This document shows positions 36,072 through 43,521 of a DNA stretch of 43,521 nucleotides, in pieces. Position numbers and translations under genes: made by a program. Within the stretch, counting starts at the first letter, position 1. Every line of letters starts with the position of its first letter. The notes under the pieces were generated by a model. It did not search any database and was not told the origin of the DNA. It was given only the letters and a program-made list of their open reading frames with translations. This DNA comes from Planctomycetota bacterium (GTDB lineage: Bacteria; Planctomycetota; Uabimicrobiia; Uabimicrobiales; JABWCH01), in NCBI GenBank assembly GCA_017993505.1, contig JAGOMP010000022.1:1-43521 (forward strand), in the 5' to 3' direction.

Positions 36072-36317
36072 CTAGTCTTTTGTTTCTTCTTTTTCTGTAT
36101 TGATTGCTATATCTACTTTTTCTGATTTCGCAACATTTTTAGTGCGTTTTTGTGGTCTACATACACCAAAAGTTCCTCTAAAAATTTTACCACGATTGAT
36201 TGCTATATCTACTTTTTCTGATTTCGCAACATTTTTAGTGCGTTTTTGTGGTCTACATACACCAAAAGTTCCTCTAAAAATTTTACCACGTCGGGTGCGT
36301 CTATCGCCTTTACCCAT
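36072..36317 (-). CDS. Ribosomal protein bTHX (Thx), internally duplicated
   Basis: The N-terminus [20 protein letters not shown] is the signature of Thx, a tiny peptide embedded in the head of the 30S subunit in Thermus and many other bacteria (normally about 25-30 residues). Here the product is 81 residues, because residues 10-41 are repeated exactly as 42-73 (32 residues each), followed by an acidic tail NTEKEETKD. Strong AAGGAG lies before the ATG. The second copy lacks the MGKGDRRT start. The gene has its own hairpin terminator. Confidence 0.9.
   Translation of the reverse strand: MGKGDRRTRRGKIFRGTFGVCRPQKRTKNVAKSEKVDIAINRGKIFRGTFGVCRPQKRTKNVAKSEKVDIAINTEKEETKD
36099..36290 (-). repeat. 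Exact 96-bp tandem duplication inside thx
   Basis: Bases 36099-36194 and 36195-36290 are identical. 96 bp is 32 codons, so the frame is kept. Identity with no silent change indicates a very recent event, or strong gene conversion between the copies. Confidence 0.98.
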
Positions 36318-36562
36318 AAAAAAAGCTCCTTAAATTAAAATACATAAAATTAAAGTATTAAAAAAATTCCCTTATTGTTATTCATTTATTTTTATTTAAT
36401 TATCTTGTTGAAAAAAATATATAACACAATATGTCTTTATTGATTAAAACAATATATCTTTATAAATTTAAAGTCAGTAAGATAATGAAATATTATTATA
36501 ACTTACAATAAATAGAATGTCAATCATTTTGATGCAATAATGATTTTTTATGTAAAAGATTT

Positions 36563-36590
36563 TTGACATTTCATAAAATAAAAGTAGAAT
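36563..36590 (+). promoter_or_regulatory. Probable promoter upstream of the 29-bp repeat
   Basis: TTGACA (36563-36568), 16 bp, TAGAAT (36585-36590). The -10 lies in the first copy of the 29-bp tandem repeat. It would drive the operon at 36779-40268 with a long leader. Confidence 0.45.
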
Positions 36591-36718
36591 ATAGAATCAA
36601 TTAAAAGTAAAAGTAAAATATAGAATTAATTAAAAGTAAAAGTAGAATATAGAATCAATTAAAAGTAAAAGTAAAATATAGAATTAATTAAAAGTAAAAG
36701 TAAAATATAGAATCAATA
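36580..36718. repeat. 29-bp tandem repeat, five copies
   Basis: Copies begin at 36580, 36609, 36638, 36667 and 36696. The unit is AAAAGT, then AAAATATAGAATTAATT (or AGAATATAGAATCAATT), then AAAAGT. The two versions partly alternate (C, T, C, T, C at one site), suggesting a 58-bp higher-order duplication. The units are directly abutted without unique spacers, so this is not a CRISPR. The rest of the 461-bp gap before 36779 is AT-rich without features. Confidence 0.93.
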
Positions 36719-36778
36719 AATAATATTATATATAACATTTAACATTATTTATAAGCATAAGTAAAAAGGAAAAAGCCG

Positions 36779-37288
36779 ATGGGAATAAAAGTAAAATGCC
36801 AACATTGTTGGAAAATTTTCGAAGTTGTAGACGATGCAGCCTGGACAACACAAGAATGTGAATACTGCAATCGAAATACTCGTGCAGTTCCTCTTGAAGA
36901 CAACACAGAAGAAAAAACAAAACAAAGCAAAATTACTATCAAGGTAAAAGGATTAACGATCCTAGCATGCATTACCTTTGGATTAAGTTTTATCAATTTT
37001 CTATTTACTCTTGTAATTATTCAAAACAACAGTCCTTTTCAAGATGCTGTAGTTCAAAGAAAACCACAGTGGGTGGACAAAGTAGATCTAGAACTCAAAG
37101 GACTACAAATAGACATTTCAAATCATAAAAAAACATTTGAAGAGCAAAAACGAAATTTATTGATACAGAGAGAAAAAAATTTAGAGAATATGCGTTTAGA
37201 AGAAGAATATTACAAAACGATTTATCAAAAAATCCACACTTTACAAGAAAAAATAGATAAACTTATGGAAACAAAAGAGAAAAAATAA
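36779..37288 (+). CDS. Zinc-ribbon membrane protein with coiled coil, unknown
   Basis: The 169 residues begin with an MJ0042-like zinc ribbon (KCQHCWKIF at the start, then QECEYCNRN; four cysteines). A single membrane helix follows (about 57-80, LTILACITFGLSFINFLFTL), then a lysine/glutamate-rich coiled coil to the C-terminus. After the helix, VVQRKPQWVDKVDLELKGLQ aligns with the next gene's product, so the two are diverged paralogs. AAAAGGA precedes the ATG. Start of a four-gene operon with the next protein, nadE and gmhA. Confidence 0.75.
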   Translation: MGIKVKCQHCWKIFEVVDDAAWTTQECEYCNRNTRAVPLEDNTEEKTKQSKITIKVKGLTILACITFGLSFINFLFTLVIIQNNSPFQDAVVQRKPQWVDKVDLELKGLQIDISNHKKTFEEQKRNLLIQREKNLENMRLEEEYYKTIYQKIHTLQEKIDKLMETKEKK

Positions 37289-37299
37289 AGAGGAATATT

Positions 37300-37680
37300 A
37301 TGAGTACAAAACAGGAAACAAAATACAATAAATCTGCCATTGTTTTTATCACTTGGATTCTTTTAGCAAACATACTTTTATTAGTTCTCAATATTGTAGC
37401 TATCAGTATACAAAGAAGCTCTTCAACAGATCGCTTTCATGATTTTGTTCTCCAAGGAGAAAGACCTATTTGGACAGAAGAAATTTTAGAAAAAAACATA
37501 CTTGAAATCAAAGAAGCTTGGAAAAAATTGATTGCAGATCAAAATTCTTTATTATCTAAAGATATGTACTCTAAACAAGATGAAAGAACAAGAGTTTTTC
37601 TACAAATACAACGAAATATTTTAGAACAATTGAATGGATTAGAACAAAAAATAGAGAAATTTCATCCAGAGAAACAATAA
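37300..37680 (+). CDS. Small membrane protein with coiled coil, paralog of its upstream neighbour
   Basis: The 126 residues have one membrane helix (about 14-38, FITWILLANILLLVLNIVA). After it come FVLQGERPIWTEEILEKN, which corresponds to VVQRKPQWVDKVDLELKG in the preceding protein, and a helical tail. It has no zinc ribbon. The gene begins 12 bp after its paralog with AGAGG before the ATG. Function unknown. Confidence 0.7.
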   Translation: MSTKQETKYNKSAIVFITWILLANILLLVLNIVAISIQRSSSTDRFHDFVLQGERPIWTEEILEKNILEIKEAWKKLIADQNSLLSKDMYSKQDERTRVFLQIQRNILEQLNGLEQKIEKFHPEKQ

Positions 37681-37725
37681 AAAATAATACATGAAATATT
37701 TTTTTCATAACAAAAGGATATTAAT

Positions 37726-39666
37726 ATGGATCTCTCTAGCCTAGGCATGATGAGAGTAGCAGTAGATTCCCCCCCTTTAAAAGTCGCTAACATTGATTAC
37801 AATGTAGAACAAATCTTAGAATCTATCAAAGTGACAGCAACGCAAGGTTGTCAACTCATTGCGTTTCCTGAATTATCTCTCACAGGTTATACTTGTGGCG
37901 ATTTATTCTACCAAACAGCTCTTTTAGAAAAAGCTTGGGAGTCTCTTTTTCACATAGCTGAACATGCACATAAATATAACATTGCAACGATTGTAGGGAG
38001 TCCGATTCGAGTAGATGGCAAACTTTTTAATTGCGGAGTCTTCCTATCACAAGGGAAAATTATTGGTATAGTTCCAAAAACATACTTACCTGCTACCCAT
38101 GAATTTTATGAAAACAGATGGTTTTCCTCTTCAAAAAACCAAGTGAGCCATATAATTCAATACAACCATCAACAAATACCTTTTGGAGATGACTTACTCT
38201 TTCGATCTGAAATATTTCCTGATTGCCTTATTGGTATTGAATTGTGCGAAGATTTATGGGCTCCTATTCCACCTAGTTCTATTATGGCTGGGAAAGGAGC
38301 GAATCTACTAGTCAATTTATCTGCTAGCAATGAAATTTTAGGGAAACGACAATTTCGTCAACTTCTTATCAAATCACAATCTGCCAAATTTATTGCGGGA
38401 TATCTATATGCTACAGCAGGTCCTGGCGAATCTACTACTGACCTTGTTTTTTCTGGTCATAGCATGATTGCAGAAAATGGAATCATCCTTGCCGAACGAG
38501 AACTATTTCAACATCAAGCTGAGCCCCTCATCACAGAAATCGACATTCAAAAGCTTAATAATGAACGAGTTACTAATAGTAGTTTTTCTGCCTTTACTCC
38601 TGAAAAAAACTTTCGAATACAAACATTCCAGCATCAAAATACAAAAACAAAAAAATTATACAGACATATATCACAGACACCCTTTGTATCTCACGATAAA
38701 TCTATTCGCAACGAACAATGTAAAGAAATTTTCGCTATACAGACTACAGGCCTTGTTCAACGCCTTACAAAACTCAATTCAAAAATCATACTTGGACTGT
38801 CTGGCGGACTTGATTCTACGCTTGCTTTACTTGTTGCAGTGAAAGCCATAGATAAACTGCAATGGACTAGAGATAAAATCATGGCAATTACCATGCCAGG
38901 ATTAGGCACCACTCCGCAGACACAAGAAAATGCCAAACAACTTGCTAAACAACTCCAAGTCCAATTTCATACAATTTCCATTGTAAAAGCAGTCTATCAA
39001 CACTTTAAAGACATACAACATGATCCTGAAATCAAAGATGTAACTTATGAAAACGCCCAAGCACGAGAACGAACACAAATTCTCATGAACCTTGCTAATA
39101 AACACAATGGAATTGTACTTGGAACAGGCAATTTATCTGAACTTGCATTAGGCTGGTGTACATATAACGCTGATCATATGTCCATGTACAACGTCAACGT
39201 TGGAATTCCTAAAACACTTGTCTCCTACTTAGTAGAATGGTGTGCTGAATGTGAATTCACAGGAAAAATCACCAAAATACTTAAAGATATAAGTGCCACA
39301 CCTTTTTCGCCAGAATTACTACCACCTGACCCAGATAATAACATCATTCAAATCACAGAAGAAAAAATTGGGCCTTATTCACTCCATGACTTTTTCTTGT
39401 TTCACATACTCCGACACCAATTTTCACCTATCAAAGTTTATACATTGGCAACCATTGCATTTCAAAATATATACACACCAGAAATTATACTAAAATGGCT
39501 AAAAGTATTCTATCGACGATTCTTTTCTCAACAATTCAAACGTTCTTGCTTACCAGACGGTCCCAAAGTAGGTACAGTCGCACTTTCTCCACGAGGTGAC
39601 TGGAGAATGCCTAGCGATGCCTATGATACACTTTGGTTACAACAACTAGAACAAATACAACCATAA
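37726..39666 (+). CDS. nadE: Glutamine-dependent NAD+ synthetase
   Basis: Last step of NAD biosynthesis, converting deamido-NAD with ammonia from glutamine. The 646 residues have an N-terminal nitrilase-type amidase domain with the triad Glu (FPELSLTGY), Lys (VPKTYLP) and Cys (GIELCEDLW). The C-terminal synthetase domain has the ATP pyrophosphatase loop LGLSGGLDST (about 361-370) and GTGNLSELALGW. This two-domain form resembles NadE of Mycobacterium tuberculosis. It is third in the operon after two small membrane proteins, with AAAAGG before the ATG. Confidence 0.97.
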   Translation: MDLSSLGMMRVAVDSPPLKVANIDYNVEQILESIKVTATQGCQLIAFPELSLTGYTCGDLFYQTALLEKAWESLFHIAEHAHKYNIATIVGSPIRVDGKLFNCGVFLSQGKIIGIVPKTYLPATHEFYENRWFSSSKNQVSHIIQYNHQQIPFGDDLLFRSEIFPDCLIGIELCEDLWAPIPPSSIMAGKGANLLVNLSASNEILGKRQFRQLLIKSQSAKFIAGYLYATAGPGESTTDLVFSGHSMIAENGIILAERELFQHQAEPLITEIDIQKLNNERVTNSSFSAFTPEKNFRIQTFQHQNTKTKKLYRHISQTPFVSHDKSIRNEQCKEIFAIQTTGLVQRLTKLNSKIILGLSGGLDSTLALLVAVKAIDKLQWTRDKIMAITMPGLGTTPQTQENAKQLAKQLQVQFHTISIVKAVYQHFKDIQHDPEIKDVTYENAQARERTQILMNLANKHNGIVLGTGNLSELALGWCTYNADHMSMYNVNVGIPKTLVSYLVEWCAECEFTGKITKILKDISATPFSPELLPPDPDNNIIQITEEKIGPYSLHDFFLFHILRHQFSPIKVYTLATIAFQNIYTPEIILKWLKVFYRRFFSQQFKRSCLPDGPKVGTVALSPRGDWRMPSDAYDTLWLQQLEQIQP

Positions 39667-39704
39667 TATCTAAAAATAAAAAATCATCATCCTCAGAGGA
39701 AAAT

Positions 39705-40268
39705 ATGCAACAAATTATACAAGCACAAGTACAACAGCTCACACAGATTCAAAAAACACTCCTAGAACAAAGCAATACCATAGAAAAAATTGCAAAAACT
39801 ATTATCTATGCATTCCAAAACAACAACAAACTCCTCATTTTTGGAAATGGTGGAAGTGCTGCTGATGCTCAACACATTGCAGCAGAACTTTTAGGAAGAT
39901 TCTATTTAAATAGAAAAGCACTCCCTGCTATCGCTCTATCTACAAATACATCTATATTAACTGCCTTAGCTAATGATTTTGGATACGAAACTATCTTCCA
40001 AAAACAAATAGAAGGACTAGGACAAAAAAATGACATTGCCCTAGGCATCAGCACAAGTGGCAACTCTAAAAACATAGTCCTCGGCTTACAACAAGCTAAA
40101 CAACAAGGACTCACCACGATCGGATTTTTAGGAAGACAAGGGAAAATGCTTGAATACACCGACATCGCTCTTACCATCGACCACCATGACACACCAAGAA
40201 TCCAAGAAGCACACATCACTGCAGGACATATCATCTGTGAACTCGTAGAACGAGAACTCTTTTCTTAA
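39705..40268 (+). CDS. gmhA: Phosphoheptose isomerase (sedoheptulose-7-phosphate isomerase)
   Basis: SIS-domain isomerase that starts ADP-heptose synthesis for lipopolysaccharide core. Of the 187 residues, GNGGSAADAQHIAAELLGRF (about 48-67) is the hallmark of GmhA/DiaA. SLST-like ALSTNTSILTALANDFG and GISTSGNSKN complete the SIS fold, with the catalytic His in EAHITAGH. The ATG at 39705 follows AGAGGA; an earlier open frame from 39633 overlaps nadE and is rejected. A DiaA-like role cannot be excluded from sequence, but an envelope role fits the nearby genes. Confidence 0.92.
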   Translation: MQQIIQAQVQQLTQIQKTLLEQSNTIEKIAKTIIYAFQNNNKLLIFGNGGSAADAQHIAAELLGRFYLNRKALPAIALSTNTSILTALANDFGYETIFQKQIEGLGQKNDIALGISTSGNSKNIVLGLQQAKQQGLTTIGFLGRQGKMLEYTDIALTIDHHDTPRIQEAHITAGHIICELVERELFS

Positions 40269-40305
40269 AAACAATCGTACTCCATTAACAAAAAATCCAT
40301 TAACA

Positions 40306-40347
40306 AAAAAAAGAGTGCATAAAATATGAAATATGCACTCTTTTTTT
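40306..40347. terminator. Intrinsic terminator after gmhA
   Basis: A GAGTGCAT/ATGCACTC stem (40313-40320, 40333-40340) is extended by A7/T7 to 15 bp and followed by T-rich sequence. The left A-tract allows function in both directions between gmhA and the convergent amidase gene. Confidence 0.9.
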
Positions 40348-40352
40348 ATATA

Positions 40353-40556
40353 TTGATCTACTAAAAAACAAAAAACATTTTTATTTTGTTAAATTATTGT
40401 AGAAAAAAAACTACTTAGAAAGAATTATTAATCTCTAAACTTATTTTTTATCTTGATTTACTATAAAAACAAAAAACATTCTTATTTTTTAGTTTTATTT
40501 TATGGAATTATTATAGAAAAAACTACCTAGAAAGCCCAATCGATTCCCAAACTTCT
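40353..40556. repeat. Decayed tandem copy of the amidase gene 3' end
   Basis: Bases 40353-40450 copy 40453-40556 with small insertions. Shared blocks: TTGAT, CTA, AAAAACAAAAAACATT and TAGAAAAAA, then ACTAC followed by TAGAAAG. The right-hand copy contains the real amidase stop (40523-40525) and last residues. In the left-hand copy the coding part has drifted and would read stops. Confidence 0.85.
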
Positions 40557-41815
40557 TGATTGGCAATCACTGTTTCTTTCGCAGATTTTGTTTGATAACC
40601 TGATTTACTTGCTGTAATTGTGTATGTTCCAGGGGCAATATTAAAAGTATATACTCCTGTGCTACTGCTAGTAGTAGTTGCACCTGTATTGAGCTTGACT
40701 GTAGCACCACTAATTCTAACACCTGTGCCACCTGCAGCATCATAAATTACACCCATCAATTTTCCAGTAGTTCCACCGCCGCCACCATTATAATTGGCAA
40801 CATCAGTACGAATTTTAGACATGAGTTTATAAATATTATTTCCAGGACAAGCTGTACTATTTAAATCACAATGTCCATAAATTTGTGATGGGCTAACACC
40901 ATAATAAGAACAAATCCAAGCACAAAGATGAATCAAACTTTTATAAGAATTACTATGCAATGTTTCGTATGTATAATCACCAATAACATTCACACCAACA
41001 TTATTTGTATTGGCACCACCAGTGTGAGCACCTACTTTATTTTCTGGGCGTCCTTGATAAATCGTAGTTGCACCAGAAGAAGGATACGTACCAATTAAAA
41101 AGTGATATCCAATATCCATCCAACCATTGCTATCCATATGGTAATTTTGAATTGCTCTAACAGTGGAAGCACCATAATAACTAGCTGCAGTGGGACGATA
41201 TGTATGGTGAATTGTAATTTTTCTAGGAGTGTGACTTGTATAACTGCCATTAGGAGCACGAGCACCCCAACCACTACGAGATACAATAGAAGGTTTAGAA
41301 ACTGCACGAGGAGCTTCTAAAGTTTCAAATACTTCAGGAGTGTCTACTAAATGAATCCAATGAATGGAATTGCAAGCAAACGTAAAATTTTGAATACTAG
41401 GAGAAACACCTGCTACTGTGGTACTCATCGTAATACGATAGCAATAAGCACCATATAAAGCTTCCCATTGTACATCAGCATCAGAATAAGGAATAACTTT
41501 AAATTCATTGACATTTCCATTTGCGTCGATGGTTGCCACTTCCACTTTCATATTTGTTCCTTCAGGAACATTAGCAACCCAAGCAACAGATGCTGCATTA
41601 AAGTCAATCTTACTATTGAATGTTTGCTCCATGCTACCTTCCATAGCATCAGGAAGAAGTGCATAACCATTCTCTGTCCATTGCATATTATTTAATGCAA
41701 TATTTTCAGAACGTTGAGAAAAAGAAAAAAAATCAATAAATTCATCATCTTCTGTTGCCCATACATTCATTGGAACAATAAGCAACGCTATACATAATAA
41801 ATAAAATAGTTTCAT
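40523..41815 (-). CDS. Exported PGRP-type N-acetylmuramoyl-L-alanine amidase
   Basis: Zinc amidase predicted to cleave the bond between the glycan and stem peptide of peptidoglycan. The signal peptide is MKLFYLLCIALLIVPMNVWA (cleavage after residue 20). A beta-rich N-terminal region (about 25-160) is followed by the amidase-2/PGRP domain (about 176-340). This has zinc ligands in ITIHHTY (His203), GHCDLN (His315) and TACPGN (Cys323), and the catalytic-type Tyr in IGYHFLIG. A glycine linker (about 344-348) leads to a carboxypeptidase-regulatory/PEGA-like beta sandwich (352-430). The length fits secreted bacterial PGRPs. It lies 53 bp after the amylase gene on the same strand. Confidence 0.93.
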   Translation of the reverse strand: MKLFYLLCIALLIVPMNVWATEDDEFIDFFSFSQRSENIALNNMQWTENGYALLPDAMEGSMEQTFNSKIDFNAASVAWVANVPEGTNMKVEVATIDANGNVNEFKVIPYSDADVQWEALYGAYCYRITMSTTVAGVSPSIQNFTFACNSIHWIHLVDTPEVFETLEAPRAVSKPSIVSRSGWGARAPNGSYTSHTPRKITIHHTYRPTAASYYGASTVRAIQNYHMDSNGWMDIGYHFLIGTYPSSGATTIYQGRPENKVGAHTGGANTNNVGVNVIGDYTYETLHSNSYKSLIHLCAWICSYYGVSPSQIYGHCDLNSTACPGNNIYKLMSKIRTDVANYNGGGGGTTGKLMGVIYDAAGGTGVRISGATVKLNTGATTTSSSTGVYTFNIAPGTYTITASKSGYQTKSAKETVIANQEVWESIGLSR

Positions 41816-41868
41816 AAGAATTCCCCTAATAATGGAAAATCAAATACTTGACAAAGAACATGAAAAAA

Positions 41869-43209
41869 CTATTTAGTCCAAACAGAATAATTAGTTCCAG
41901 ATGCATACAGAGACCAGCCATTTCCTGGATTCCAACTACCTGCACCAATTTTTACAGCTACTTTGTCATCAATGATTGCAGCATACTTAGAAGTATCTGC
42001 TGCTTGAATACTTACTTTACTCTCTGAATGCAATCCAACAGATTTTCGTAAACGAATCAAAGTTTTAATTTCGTTTTTCAAACCCCAATCAAAAAAATGC
42101 ACCCAGTAAACGGTAGGAATGCCAGGATGCGTTAAAATATAAGCATATCCTTGCATTACTTCCTTAGAAGGAAAAGGCCAATGATTTTGTCCACCATTAC
42201 CACCTGTACTTGGTCCTGTGTCATGATTGTCAAGAAAAGTAACAGCTTTAGAAGGCCACCATCCAATCAATCCAACAGGTTTACCTTCTTTATCCTTCAT
42301 TCTCCAATATTGATTATAAGCAACAGCTTGTTGTAGCATACCTTTAGTTGTAAAATCAAACGTAGCACTTTTGCCACCAGTAGCATCTAACCAGTTACAA
42401 AGTTGTTGTCTATGAGGATTAGGATTATCAAGATTTAAATTATCCCAAAATTCGCCAACAGAAAAACAAGGTTTTGTTGCATCATTATAAAGACCAACAT
42501 ACTTTCCACCAAAACCTTTAGTGTAATCATAACGCCAACCATCATAACCTATAGATGCCTTAAGCCAATTCAGCCATTCTATAATACTGTTTCGAACATA
42601 CATTTTCGTATGATCAATATCACGAGCAGCACCATAACCTTGCCCAGTGTCAGGATTACCAGCAGCTTTTGGCCATTCATCATCACAACATACAGAATCA
42701 GGGCCCCATTCAGGTTCAGTAAAATCACCCCAATCAAAAGTGCCAACACGATGATTAATTACAATATCAGCCAAAACTCGAACATTATAACGATGAAGTG
42801 CATTGATAGCAGATTTTAATTGAGTAGAAGAACCATACTGAGATTCTTGATGGTAAAGACGATTGGGCAAATACCCTTCGTCACTTGCAGCAATAGATGA
42901 AGGAGGCAACCATACGTAATCAAACCCACTATCTGCAATCTCTGCAGCCTTATTCGCAATCACATTCCACCAATTCTGCATATGCGATTCCCAGTGGAAA
43001 CCTTGCAATAAAACAGCACTACTCTTACGCTCAACAAATTCAGAATTTTCCTCTGATACCTGACTATCAATAACAATATCAGTATTCTCTGATACCTGAC
43101 TATCGATAACAATATCAGCATTCCCTGATACCTGACTATCAATAACAATATCAGCACTCACTGATACAAAAGCAAACAATAGAAGGTAAAAATAAATATA
43201 ATATCTCAT
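41869..43209 (-). CDS. Exported alpha-amylase, plant-type GH13
   Basis: Hydrolyses internal alpha-1,4 bonds of starch or glycogen outside the cytoplasm. The signal peptide is MRYYIYFYLLLFAFVSVSA. The 446 residues have the GH13 barrel with all catalytic residues: nucleophile Asp228 in GWRYDYTKG, acid/base Glu253 in VGEFWD, Asp330 in FLDNHDTG, plus DIVINHR (148-154). HWPFPSKEVMQGYAYILTHP and HFFDWGLKNEI closely match plant alpha-amylases (GH13 subfamily 6) rather than the usual bacterial ones. The mature N-terminus carries three 12-residue repeats (IVIDSQVSGNAD, IVIDSQVSENTD, IVIDSQVSEENS; 21-56). GGGAGG precedes the ATG. Confidence 0.95.
   Translation of the reverse strand: MRYYIYFYLLLFAFVSVSADIVIDSQVSGNADIVIDSQVSENTDIVIDSQVSEENSEFVERKSSAVLLQGFHWESHMQNWWNVIANKAAEIADSGFDYVWLPPSSIAASDEGYLPNRLYHQESQYGSSTQLKSAINALHRYNVRVLADIVINHRVGTFDWGDFTEPEWGPDSVCCDDEWPKAAGNPDTGQGYGAARDIDHTKMYVRNSIIEWLNWLKASIGYDGWRYDYTKGFGGKYVGLYNDATKPCFSVGEFWDNLNLDNPNPHRQQLCNWLDATGGKSATFDFTTKGMLQQAVAYNQYWRMKDKEGKPVGLIGWWPSKAVTFLDNHDTGPSTGGNGGQNHWPFPSKEVMQGYAYILTHPGIPTVYWVHFFDWGLKNEIKTLIRLRKSVGLHSESKVSIQAADTSKYAAIIDDKVAVKIGAGSWNPGNGWSLYASGTNYSVWTK
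43042..43149 (-). repeat. Three 36-bp in-frame repeats in the amylase gene
   Basis: Three tandem 36-bp units encode 12 residues each, right after the signal peptide. Differences between the units are few and mostly in the last three codons of each unit. Confidence 0.95.
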
Positions 43210-43426
43210 AATAATAAACCTCCCTCATGAGATTTATTGAAACAATTAAAAAAATATCAAAATATTATTTAAAAAATATATATATAGTATACTACAAAAC
43301 AAAAAAAATGCTAGCTTCCTTTTATATAAAATAATATAAAATAATATAAAATAATACTGTTATATATATAATATACGAACAAAAATAACAAACTACAAAA
43401 AAAATACAAGAAAAAAAATTTTTCCC

Positions 43427-43454
43427 TTGCATTCTTCTAAAAAATATGTATAAT
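43427..43454 (+). promoter_or_regulatory. Promoter of the tRNA-Trp gene
   Basis: TTGCAT (43427-43432), 16 bp, TATAAT (43449-43454), preceded by TG. The tRNA begins 21 bp after the -10. The rest of the 266-bp divergent gap before it is AT-rich and includes a threefold ATATAAAATA repeat at about 43325-43355. Confidence 0.7.
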
Positions 43455-43475
43455 ATATTTTCAGATATTTAAAAT

Positions 43476-43521
43476 AGGTCTGTGGCTTAATTGGCAGAGC
43501 AACGGTCTCCAAAACCGTAGG
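43476..43521 (+). tRNA. tRNA-Trp (anticodon CCA), cut by the window end
   Basis: AGGTCTG forms the 5' acceptor arm, the D arm is GCTT...GAGC and the anticodon arm is ACGGT-CTCCAAA-ACCGT with anticodon CCA. The variable loop begins at the last bases; the T arm and 3' acceptor lie outside. In many bacteria tRNA-Trp is followed by secE and nusG, which may be what comes next. Confidence 0.93.

Noticed and set aside
36100..36333. 77-residue open frame on the plus strand opposite thx
   Set aside because: It is the antisense shadow of the duplicated thx gene, which matches a known family and has a strong ribosome-binding site.
36580..36718. Possible CRISPR array
   Set aside because: The 29-bp units are directly joined with no unique spacers and no cas gene is present.
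39633..39704. Longer GmhA start overlapping nadE
   Set aside because: AGAGGA is correctly spaced for the ATG at 39705, and the extra residues have no family match.

Overview
The window is strongly AT-rich bacterial chromosome. Only the short tandem array at the left edge and a relic of it near 19.6 kb are G-rich. The conserved run tpiA-secG-yicC-gmk-rpoZ followed by rimO-pgsA, the two Hanks-type kinases (one fused to an AAA-type ATPase and TPRs), the lone GspK pseudopilin and the double-membrane style envelope genes fit a PVC/Planctomycetota-like lineage best. This assignment is an inference from gene content, not from a marker phylogeny.

Layout. 0-3.8 kb: a 19-bp minisatellite, then a minus-strand MacA/MacB-type efflux operon (adaptor, ATPase and permease as separate genes). 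3.9-11.8 kb: dnaE, a receptor-like methyl-accepting protein with no sensor domain, and a three-domain LPLAT-ACP-AMP-ligase fusion, all on the minus strand. 11.9-17 kb: a plus-strand operon of a DUF374 acyltransferase, a small exported protein and a kinase-ATPase-TPR protein. 17.4-20 kb: tex, then a relic of the 19-bp repeat and a TnpB tail. 20-27.7 kb: a cyclase-family hydrolase behind a good promoter, gspK, then the housekeeping run. 27.8-31 kb: an InaA/WaaP-like kinase and a large HlyD-like adaptor (minus). 31.2-36.3 kb: a short RdgC-like protein, then a TPR protein, a small acidic protein and a Ser/Thr kinase (minus), and an internally duplicated ribosomal protein Thx gene. 36.5-40.3 kb: two small related membrane proteins with nadE and gmhA. 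40.5-43.2 kb: an exported PGRP-type amidase and an exported plant-type alpha-amylase. The window ends inside tRNA-Trp(CCA).

The most unusual feature of the window is its habit of local tandem duplication. Several intergenic gaps hold decayed tandem copies of the 3' end of the adjacent gene (dnaE, the methyl-accepting gene, rimO, the InaA-like gene, the HlyD-like gene, the amidase). Several coding regions carry fresh in-frame duplications (Thx 96 bp, InaA-like 111 bp, amylase 3 x 36 bp, MacA-like 30 bp). This looks like a genome-wide mutational style that builds spacers and occasionally alters proteins. I found no CRISPR array, complete mobile element or recognisable defence system.
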